Of a stretch of DNA of 64,000 nt, positions 58,306-64,000 are shown piece by piece. Source of the DNA: Methanomethylovorans hollandica DSM 15978. GTDB lineage: Archaea > Halobacteriota > Methanosarcinia > Methanosarcinales > Methanosarcinaceae. Both the position numbers and the translations under genes were made by a program. Positions within the stretch are counted from its first letter, which is position 1. Each line of letters opens with the position of its first letter. Under the pieces are notes generated by a model, which saw nothing but the letters and a program-made list of their open reading frames with translations, was not told where the DNA came from and ran no database searches. The stretch covers positions 2,162,011-2,226,010 of the forward strand of contig NC_019977.1 in assembly GCF_000328665.1 (NCBI RefSeq), given 5' to 3'.

Positions 58306-58524
58306 ATGATGAAATGCTATGATTGCATGGAGAAAGGAAAGGATTCCAACGCAGTATGTATCTGCATCACTTGCGGCAAGGGTTTGTGTCTGGATCATAC
58401 AAAGGAGCTGGAACTCCCGGTGACTGTAGGAACACCCCCTGATCTTAAGAGATTGCCAAATAGCCTGCCAAGACTTGTATGTAACTATTGCATCAACCAG
58501 ATAATAGAAGATGGATTTGATTGA
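58306..58524 (+). CDS. DUF2180 zinc-finger-like protein (copy 2)
   Basis: 72 residues. The same family: CYDCMEKGKDSNAVCICITCGKGLCLDH at the start, and a single CNYC near the end. It lies eight bases after copy 1 and is probably a tandem duplicate that has diverged. Role unknown. Confidence 0.83.
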   Translation: MMKCYDCMEKGKDSNAVCICITCGKGLCLDHTKELELPVTVGTPPDLKRLPNSLPRLVCNYCINQIIEDGFD

Positions 58525-58551
58525 TCGAAATAATCAGAGGAGGAGAAAAAA

Positions 58552-58917
58552 ATGACCAGACATAACGATATGTTAGAGGATAAAGAACTTATAAGATCCA
58601 TGTCAGAGAAACTGGGATTTACCCCGCAGATACTTGAGACTCTGGGTGAGCTGGAACCTGAGTTCCTGACTAAATACAACAGATGTAACCGCAGATTATT
58701 GCAAGATGGAGCACTGCCTGCGAAAGTCAAGATACTTATGGCACTTGCCGTAGTAGCATCCAAACAATGCGAAAAGTGTGTGGTAGCCCAGATGAAGAGT
58801 GCACTGGAGAATGGTGCGACCAAGGAAGAGATAATGGAAACAATGGATGTGATATCCATCACTTCCGGTGCACCTGCCGTTGCAGCATGCAGGGATGCAT
58901 TGAGATTGCTGAAATGA
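58552..58917 (+). CDS. Carboxymuconolactone decarboxylase-like (AhpD-type) protein
   Basis: 121 residues. The CMD core is [33 protein letters not shown], with the redox pair CEKC and a His-lacking variant of the AhpD active site. Such proteins can act as peroxidase-linked reductases. Here, with a hairpin after it, it ends the first part of the redox locus. Confidence 0.85.
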   Translation: MTRHNDMLEDKELIRSMSEKLGFTPQILETLGELEPEFLTKYNRCNRRLLQDGALPAKVKILMALAVVASKQCEKCVVAQMKSALENGATKEEIMETMDVISITSGAPAVAACRDALRLLK

Positions 58918-58925
58918 ACCTCCCC

Positions 58926-58952
58926 GGAAGGCCATCCCACAGATGGCTTTCC
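58926..58952 (+). terminator. 11-bp stem-loop after the AhpD-like gene
   Basis: GGAAGGCCATC (58926-58936) pairs with GATGGCTTTCC (58942-58952), one G-T wobble, with loop CCACA. It begins eight bases past the AhpD-like stop and precedes the cytochrome. A terminator or an mRNA processing/stability element. Confidence 0.55.
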
Positions 58953-59022
58953 ATTGGGATAAATTGACAGATCACCTTTATTAGAATCATATAGTATTGA
59001 GGGGGTACCCCGCATTAGAACC

Positions 59023-60438
59023 TTGAGAACTATATATCTGACAATATTGGTAATGATCGCACTGTACGCAATAACTTTCAATGCACTTGCAGTCACACCC
59101 ACTGCATATGGTGAACTATCCTCTGACATGTTCGCTGATAGTGATAAATGTTCACAATGTCATGCAATTGCCCATGACCAGTGGAAAGGCACCATGCATT
59201 ACAACGCTTATGAGGATCCTTTCTACCAGAAGGAAGTTCTAGCTGCAAGCAATGATACACAGGGTATAGTGGATGAATTCTGTTCCCGTTGCCATACTCC
59301 CATTGGAGTCGTATCAGGCGAGATACCTCCGGTCGGCGGAGCAAATCTCAGTGCTATTGCAAGAGAGGGAGTACAGTGTGATTTCTGCCATGTCATATCC
59401 GTCAGCAACGGCACAGGGAATGCACCTTTTGTTGTCAGCCCGGGGAATATCAAGTGGGGACCCTTTGATGATTCAAAGTCCGCATACCATGAATCAGAAT
59501 ATCTGGAATTGTACACCACCTCGGAATACTGTGGCATGTGCCATGACGTGACACATCCCCTCAATGGCCTTGTTGTCGATGACACGTACACTGTGTGGAA
59601 AGAAGGACCCTATGCTGAAGAAGGGGTTGAGTGTCAGGATTGTCATATGACCTCTGGTATAACCAAATTTGAGGCAAATCCCGGAAGAGCAGGTTCCGGT
59701 GCACAAAAAAGAGAACATATATCCACCCATGCAATAGTAGGTGGCAATGCTTTTATAACAGAGATCCTTGGAGAAGATAAATATAAAGAAATGGCTGTTG
59801 AGAGGCTTAAAAAGACTGCAACTCTTTCCATTGATGCACCACAGATAGGCCAGAGAGGCGACAACTTAAGTCTTAACATATCCATTACCAATTCCGGAGC
59901 CGGACACAAGATACCCACAGGAGTTTCTGAGATCAGGCAGATGTGGCTGACTGTAAGCGTAAAGGACGGCAGCGGTAAACAGGTATACAATACCGGAGAT
60001 GTTTATGATAATGGAACTGTAGGGAATGCAAAGATATACAACACTGTTCTTGGTGATGCACAGGGACAGCCGACACTCAGTTTCTGGCTTGCCCAATCCA
60101 TACTTGAAGACAACAGAATACCTCCCAGAGGAACAGTTTCAGAAAAGCACAGTTTCAGAATACCTGAAGATGTGACTTATCCGCTTGCAATAGAAGTAAC
60201 TCTGCAGTACCGTTCAGCACCACAGGATATTATTGACCATCTCTTTGGAAAAGATGTGTATGAGGTACCTGTCATCAGCATGACGGAAATATCTACTAAC
60301 ATCTATGAGAATGAAGAGACAGCAGCTGCGGGTGCAGCAGATGCAGCAAAACCTTCAACCCCTGGAGTAGGCAGCCTGGGCTCTGTAACTATCCTGCTGT
60401 GTGCAGCATACTTTTACATGGGAAGAAGGGAAATATGA
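59023..60438 (+). CDS. Exported pentahaem cytochrome c with PGF-CTERM-like tail
   Basis: 471 residues. An N-terminal signal (IYLTILVMIALYAITFNALA) is followed by five CxxCH haem sites: CSQCH, CSRCH, CDFCH, CGMCH and CQDCH (all before residue 210). A C-terminal beta-rich part has GAGHKIPTG. The end STPGVGSLGSVTILLCAAYFYMG with arginines resembles the PGF-CTERM signal cut by archaeosortase A. The chosen start is TTG (59023); ATT at 59014 lies better after GAGGGGG. MmcA of Methanosarcina is a related but larger multihaem protein used in extracellular electron transfer. Confidence 0.88.
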   Translation: MRTIYLTILVMIALYAITFNALAVTPTAYGELSSDMFADSDKCSQCHAIAHDQWKGTMHYNAYEDPFYQKEVLAASNDTQGIVDEFCSRCHTPIGVVSGEIPPVGGANLSAIAREGVQCDFCHVISVSNGTGNAPFVVSPGNIKWGPFDDSKSAYHESEYLELYTTSEYCGMCHDVTHPLNGLVVDDTYTVWKEGPYAEEGVECQDCHMTSGITKFEANPGRAGSGAQKREHISTHAIVGGNAFITEILGEDKYKEMAVERLKKTATLSIDAPQIGQRGDNLSLNISITNSGAGHKIPTGVSEIRQMWLTVSVKDGSGKQVYNTGDVYDNGTVGNAKIYNTVLGDAQGQPTLSFWLAQSILEDNRIPPRGTVSEKHSFRIPEDVTYPLAIEVTLQYRSAPQDIIDHLFGKDVYEVPVISMTEISTNIYENEETAAAGAADAAKPSTPGVGSLGSVTILLCAAYFYMGRREI

Positions 60439-60450
60439 GTAGAATTCACA

Positions 60451-60475
60451 CCAGGCTGTAAAGATCACAGCCTGG
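60451..60475 (+). terminator. Perfect 9-bp stem-loop between cytochrome and ferredoxin
   Basis: CCAGGCTGT (60451-60459) and ACAGCCTGG (60467-60475) form a perfect 9-bp stem with a 7-base loop, followed by ATATATAAAAAGGAG, which holds the ferredoxin SD. It may be a terminator, a processing site or an expression control between membrane-exported and cytosolic parts. Confidence 0.6.
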
Positions 60476-60501
60476 CGATATATAAAAAGGAGATAAGAAA
60501 A

Positions 60502-60690
60502 ATGCCAGCAAAAGTAGATCCGAACATATGTGAAGGAATAGGAGCATGCAAGGAATCTTGCCCTGAGGATGTCTTTGAAATGAAAGATGACGGACAGGGA
60601 CTAAAATCTGTGGTCGTCCATCCGGACAACTGTATAGAATGTGGATTATGCGTAGATGCGTGTCCTATGGGCGCAATAACCATCGAGTAA
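60502..60690 (+). CDS. Ferredoxin, atypical: one [4Fe-4S] motif and one lacking the second Cys
   Basis: 62 residues. The second motif is complete: CIECGLCVDACP (Cys44, 47, 50, 54). The first reads CEGIGACKESCP: Cys10, Cys16 and Cys20 are there, but the position of the second cysteine is Ile13. This suggests a [3Fe-4S]/[4Fe-4S] ferredoxin or a labile cluster. GGAG nine bases before ATG. Likely the electron carrier for the downstream flavoproteins. Confidence 0.9.
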   Translation: MPAKVDPNICEGIGACKESCPEDVFEMKDDGQGLKSVVVHPDNCIECGLCVDACPMGAITIE

Positions 60691-60731
60691 ATCCCATATC
60701 TCATATCTAAAGAGAACAATGGAGTGTCTTG

Positions 60732-61370
60732 ATGACGGGTGATACAACGATCAGATTGCTTGGCATCTCAGGAAGTCCAAGAAAGAAATCTACAGATCAT
60801 GTAGTAAACGAGGCCCTGAAATATGCACAGGAGAAATTTGATGTTGAAATTGATTATTTCTCTGCGAGCGGAAAAGATCTTAAGTTCTGCATACACTGTG
60901 ACTATTGCGTGCGCAAGCAGCAGGGATGCATCCACAAAGACGATATTGTGGCCCTCTATGACAAAATGCTATGGGCTGATGCCTGGATAATAGGCACTCC
61001 TGTGTACCAAGGCACGTTAAGTGCACAGACGAAGACTATAATGGATAGATGCAGGGCAGTTGTGGCACGTGATCCAAAAGCCTTCAAATACAAAGTTGGT
61101 GCTGCCACTGCAGTTGGAGGAGACAGGATAGGAGGACAGGAACCGGCTATCCAGACCATACTGAACTTCTATGTGATCAGTGAGATGCTACCCATTGCCG
61201 GAGGGTCCTTTGGTTCAAATCTCGGAGGAACTTTCTGGTCTCAGGACAGAGGAGCAGAGGGGGTTGCAGAGGATACCGAGGGCATACGAAGCCTGCACCG
61301 CACTGTGAATAAACTTATCAGGGCCGCCCAATTCATCAAAAAGGCTCAGCGGGAAGGAGATAGCCTGTGA
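60732..61370 (+). CDS. Iron-sulfur flavoprotein (Isf family)
   Basis: 212 residues. LLGISGSPRKKSTDHVVNEAL is the FMN loop, and CIHCDYCVRKQQGC the compact cysteine motif that holds a [4Fe-4S] cluster in Isf. TPVYQGTLSAQTKTIMDR is the second flavin loop. Isf of Methanosarcina accepts electrons from ferredoxin and can reduce oxygen or peroxide. GGAGTG precedes ATG 60732. A TTG lies one codon earlier. Confidence 0.9.
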   Translation: MTGDTTIRLLGISGSPRKKSTDHVVNEALKYAQEKFDVEIDYFSASGKDLKFCIHCDYCVRKQQGCIHKDDIVALYDKMLWADAWIIGTPVYQGTLSAQTKTIMDRCRAVVARDPKAFKYKVGAATAVGGDRIGGQEPAIQTILNFYVISEMLPIAGGSFGSNLGGTFWSQDRGAEGVAEDTEGIRSLHRTVNKLIRAAQFIKKAQREGDSL

Positions 61371-62065
61371 AGTTTGAAGAAAAAACAACAGACATAATAA
61401 AAAGGATACATGATGTAAAAAGCTTCAGGTTCAGGCGGCCTGAAGGCTTTGAGTATAAACCCGGCCAATACATACTTGTAAGCCTCACTGTGGAAGGAAA
61501 AGTTGTCACAAAGGCATTTAGCCTTTCCAGCAGCCCCACCGAGAAAGGTCATATAGAGTTCACTAAAAAACTTACCGGTCATCCTTTCTCAAATGTGCTT
61601 GACAATATGAATATTGGAGATAGCGCTGTCATTAGCGGGCCATTCGGGAACATGACCTTCGAAGGCGAGTATGCAAAAGTGGCATTGCTGAGCGGCGGGA
61701 TAGGTATCACTCCCATGGTAAGTATATGCAGATATTGTACAGACATGCACCTTGATGCTGACATTATGCTGATATATAGCAATAAGACCGAGAACGACCT
61801 TGCCTTCAGGGAAGAACTTGACGAGATGATGCACAACAATAGCAATTTAAAAGTAGTGTACACCCTGACCCGTGCATCAGAAAGCTGGACAGGTTGCCGG
61901 GAACGTATATGCGAGAACATGGTGGCCCGGGAGATACCAGATTACAGGGAAAGACATTTCCTGATATGCGGCCCACCTGAAATGGTCAGGTCCATGGAAG
62001 AAATGCTGATAGCAATGAAGATCCCAAAGGATATGGTCAAAAAAGAAGCATTGGCAGGATACTGA
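61367..62065 (+). CDS. Ferredoxin-NADP reductase-like flavoprotein
   Basis: 232 residues. The FAD-binding barrel has KAFSLSSSPTEKG, where Lys takes the place of the usual Arg in RxYS, and the NAD(P) domain has LLSGGIGITPMVSI and LICGPPEMV. No Fe-S motif is fused. It starts with GTG overlapping the end of the Isf gene (GTGA). It may link NAD(P)H to the ferredoxin or to Isf. Confidence 0.88.
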   Translation: MKFEEKTTDIIKRIHDVKSFRFRRPEGFEYKPGQYILVSLTVEGKVVTKAFSLSSSPTEKGHIEFTKKLTGHPFSNVLDNMNIGDSAVISGPFGNMTFEGEYAKVALLSGGIGITPMVSICRYCTDMHLDADIMLIYSNKTENDLAFREELDEMMHNNSNLKVVYTLTRASESWTGCRERICENMVAREIPDYRERHFLICGPPEMVRSMEEMLIAMKIPKDMVKKEALAGY

Positions 62066-62081
62066 TTAGTGGAGAGATGAC

Positions 62082-62627
62082 ATGAAAAGAATAGCATGGG
62101 GAATAACAGGTTCAGGAGACCTTATAAGAGAAACGTGTGACATAATGTTGGACATCAAAAAAAGAGCAGATATAGAGCTAATGACCTTCTTGTCCAAAGA
62201 GGGAGAGGTTGTCCTGAAATGGTATAAGATGTGGGATGACTTTAAGACAAACTTCCCGGATCTGAAGACCGAAGGAGGACCTAATTCACCATTCATTGCA
62301 GGACCCTTGCAACTTGGACATTATGATATGCTGATAATAGCACCTGCAACTGCCAACACCGTGGCAAAGATAGTGCATGGCATTGCAGACACACTTGTAA
62401 CAAATGCTGTTTCTCAGACTGCAAAAGGTGATACCCCGATCTATATCCTGCCAGTGGACAGAAAGAAGGGAACTGTAACCACTTACTCGCCAAAGGGCAA
62501 GGAAATAATACTCAAAATGAGAGACATAGATATAGAGAACACAGAAAAGCTGTCCCGTATGGAAAATATCATAATACTTGACAGTCCTGAGGAACTATAT
62601 AGAATAATAGGTGTTTCCAAAGAATGA
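62082..62627 (+). CDS. afpA: Archaeoflavoprotein AfpA-like FMN protein
   Basis: 181 residues. IAWGITGSGDLIRETCDIM at the start, and IIAPATANTVAKIVHGIADTLVTNAV, the flavin-binding motif of the AfpA/Dfp-like fold. In Archaeoglobus AfpA takes electrons from ferredoxin. Last gene of the redox locus, 17 bases after the reductase. Confidence 0.87.
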   Translation: MKRIAWGITGSGDLIRETCDIMLDIKKRADIELMTFLSKEGEVVLKWYKMWDDFKTNFPDLKTEGGPNSPFIAGPLQLGHYDMLIIAPATANTVAKIVHGIADTLVTNAVSQTAKGDTPIYILPVDRKKGTVTTYSPKGKEIILKMRDIDIENTEKLSRMENIIILDSPEELYRIIGVSKE

Positions 62628-62631
62628 GGTT

Positions 62632-63450
62632 TCACATAAAAGTGAAACCTTCATTTATATAAGGTTCATCAATCACTTTTCCCGGAACCAGCATGTGCAG
62701 AACACTGAATACAGAATACGCTGCTATGATGCTGTCCAGAGCATCACCGTCGGCGTTCTGCAAAGCCTTGTCCCGTATATCTTCGGGCAGATCCAATGCC
62801 TTTCTTTCAAGGTGGTCCAGAATATGTTCTCTAACTGCCTGCTTCTTTGCTCCTTTTCCTTTATAGGGAATATACAATCCTTCCTTTTTCAGAGCAGAGG
62901 CTGGGCATATTTCTATAATCCATGGGACATCGGCCCTAAGAGACTGCATAGGCAATATACTGGCAGCATCTGAGATCACAAGTGGTCTTATGATGTCCCG
63001 TATACCAAAATAGGTCTGCCTGTACAATCTGAGGTTATAAACACAAAAGGGAGCTTTTACATCTTTGTCCGTTGCTCTTTTGAGCTCTACATTCCCTGAA
63101 GTTCTGCGGTTTATATCTCTAAACTCATCTTCACTGGCATAAAGTTCTGGAAAATGCCTTATGAACTCATTCCAGCTGAGTCCCTGCATGAGCGGAAGCG
63201 GAATTCCAAAAGGAAAATCCATACCAAAAATAGAACTTTTACTGGAACATATAAGACCAAGCAGAGCACGAAGGCCATGGTCCCTGCCCAGTTTAGCTGG
63301 ACTGACCTCACTGAGAGGATAACATTCCACAAGAACTAATCTTTCCCCGATCACTTGCCCGTGGCTGATCCATATCTTATTACAAGCAGCCTTTGCGCCG
63401 CTAAAATCCACACCGAAGATATCGTGCTGGCCGGATGAAGCCAGGGACAT
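62632..63450 (-). CDS. DUF429 family protein
   Basis: 272 residues. GVDFSGAKAACNKIWIS at the start, GMDFPFGIPLPL, and QNADGDALDSIIAAYS near the C-terminus fit DUF429, an RNase H-like fold predicted to be a nuclease. The frame opens at 63486, inside the next gene, but MSLASSGQ at 63450 is a better start. Convergent with afpA. Confidence 0.78.
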   Translation of the reverse strand: MSLASSGQHDIFGVDFSGAKAACNKIWISHGQVIGERLVLVECYPLSEVSPAKLGRDHGLRALLGLICSSKSSIFGMDFPFGIPLPLMQGLSWNEFIRHFPELYASEDEFRDINRRTSGNVELKRATDKDVKAPFCVYNLRLYRQTYFGIRDIIRPLVISDAASILPMQSLRADVPWIIEICPASALKKEGLYIPYKGKGAKKQAVREHILDHLERKALDLPEDIRDKALQNADGDALDSIIAAYSVFSVLHMLVPGKVIDEPYINEGFTFM

Positions 63451-63454
63451 ATGT

Positions 63455-64000
63455 TTAATAATCCCTGGTACCCTCAATGAATTCAAGGGTCATGTTGTAG
63501 GCCTCATCGTCAGTGAACTGTTTAGGAGGATGTTTCATGAAATATGCAGACGGAGAATAAAGTATACCGCCAATACCTCTGTCCAGGGCAAGCCTGCAGC
63601 ACCTTATGGCATCAATGACTACACCGGCAGAATTGGGTGAGTCTTCCACTGACAGGCGCAACTCGATGTTCATAGGTACATCACCGAAAAGCTTGCCTTC
63701 CATCCTGAGGAAACATACTTTATTGTCATTCTGCCAGGGCACATAATCGCTTGGACCCACATGTATATTGTCATCATCCAGACGCTCTCCTACAACAGAC
63801 TGCACAGCTTCGGTCTTGGACTCTTTCTTAGAAGCAAGCCTGCTTCGATTTAGCATGTTAAGGAAATCAGTGTTACCCCCGGTGTTCAGCTGATATGTTC
63901 TTTCAAGTTTGACACCCCTCTTGCGGAAAAGATCAACAAGGGTACGGTGTGTGATGGTAGCGCCAAGCTGGGCTTTGATATCATCCCCGATTATAGGAAG
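63455..64000 (-). CDS. myo-Inositol-1-phosphate synthase, C-terminal part (runs off the window)
   Basis: The frame is open to the window edge, giving about 181 residues. Key segments: [20 protein letters not shown], then [20 protein letters not shown], and the central [10 protein letters not shown]. These are the archaeal Ino1 signatures. It converts glucose 6-phosphate to inositol 1-phosphate for archaeal phospholipids. The N-terminus lies beyond 64,000. DUF429 follows five bases after the stop. Confidence 0.9.
   Translation of the reverse strand, partial: LPIIGDDIKAQLGATITHRTLVDLFRKRGVKLERTYQLNTGGNTDFLNMLNRSRLASKKESKTEAVQSVVGERLDDDNIHVGPSDYVPWQNDNKVCFLRMEGKLFGDVPMNIELRLSVEDSPNSAGVVIDAIRCCRLALDRGIGGILYSPSAYFMKHPPKQFTDDEAYNMTLEFIEGTRDY

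Overview
The window reads as chromosome of a cytochrome-containing methanogenic archaeon of the order Methanosarcinales, probably family Methanosarcinaceae. The markers are Mer, an FpoF-type F420H2 dehydrogenase subunit, CofD, SepCysS, YcaO/TfuA, an aIF2-beta carrying a C-terminal TRAM domain, PAN, L10e, RpoL, Csl4, Dph2 and a multihaem cytochrome c. The genus cannot be fixed from the sequence alone. Genes are dense, often overlap by 1-4 bases, and carry clear Shine-Dalgarno (SD) sequences. There is no CRISPR array, rRNA, insertion sequence or integrated virus.

Layout. 1-3.7 kb: end of a GNAT acetyltransferase, a SufS-type cysteine desulfurase preceded by a 51-residue Cys-containing peptide, and the divergent ycaO-tfuA thioamidation pair. 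3.8-8.2 kb: CPBP protease, flavin reductase, Cys-cluster protein, and a marR-fetA-fetB iron-exporter operon with a palindromic operator. 8.2-12.7 kb: trpD-trpF-trpE-trpG plus an AK6-like kinase, behind an inverted repeat over the probable TATA box. 12.8-13.3 kb: a lone mCpol-like (minimal CRISPR polymerase type) protein. 13.3-19.2 kb: cobQ opposite the anaerobic cobalamin run cbiT-cbiL-cbiF-cbiG(N)-cbiG(C)-cbiH-cbiC, with cbiG split in two. 19.2-23.7 kb: CcdA, thioredoxin-like lipoprotein, RibD-type reductase, CBS protein, Usp, amidohydrolase. 24-29 kb: small conserved archaeal genes (DUF167, Toprim, DUF356, proC, aMBF1, PAN, DUF99). 29-35 kb: glmM, larE, a GNAT with a Cys cluster, DUF531, pheS, trpS. 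35-40 kb: radical SAM/SPASM protein, KaiC remnant, aIF2-beta, L10e, moaB, RecA-like protein with an altered P-loop, CRM RNA-binding protein. 39.8-42.5 kb: DUF190, two crcB fluoride channels, moeA, moaD. 42.5-44.5 kb: two small genes, two gene-poor gaps, tRNA-Pro. 44.6-54 kb: ubiX, LpdD-like, HD phosphohydrolase, cofD, then hpt-dph2-RNA methylase-csl4-rpoL, an Fe-S flavoprotein, SepCysS, MscS, tRNA-Gly. 54-57.7 kb: CopZ-like metallochaperone, small Cys protein, nadM, fpoF, mer. 58-62.6 kb: a co-directional redox locus. 62.6-64 kb: DUF429 and the end of inositol-phosphate synthase.

The most interesting unit is the redox locus at 58,058-62,627: two DUF2180 zinc-finger-like proteins, an AhpD-like protein, an exported pentahaem cytochrome with a PGF-CTERM-like tail, an atypical ferredoxin lacking one cluster Cys, an iron-sulfur flavoprotein, a ferredoxin-NADP-reductase-like flavoprotein and an archaeoflavoprotein. 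Perfect or near-perfect hairpins separate its sub-units, and it lies next to mer/fpoF. It looks like a path between cytosolic ferredoxin/flavin carriers and an extracytoplasmic cytochrome. Other points worth following are the lone mCpol protein, the trp-type element shared by the trp operon and trpS, the MarR operator, possible non-canonical starts for cbiG(N), a crcB and the cytochrome, and the small peptide beside the sulfur genes.
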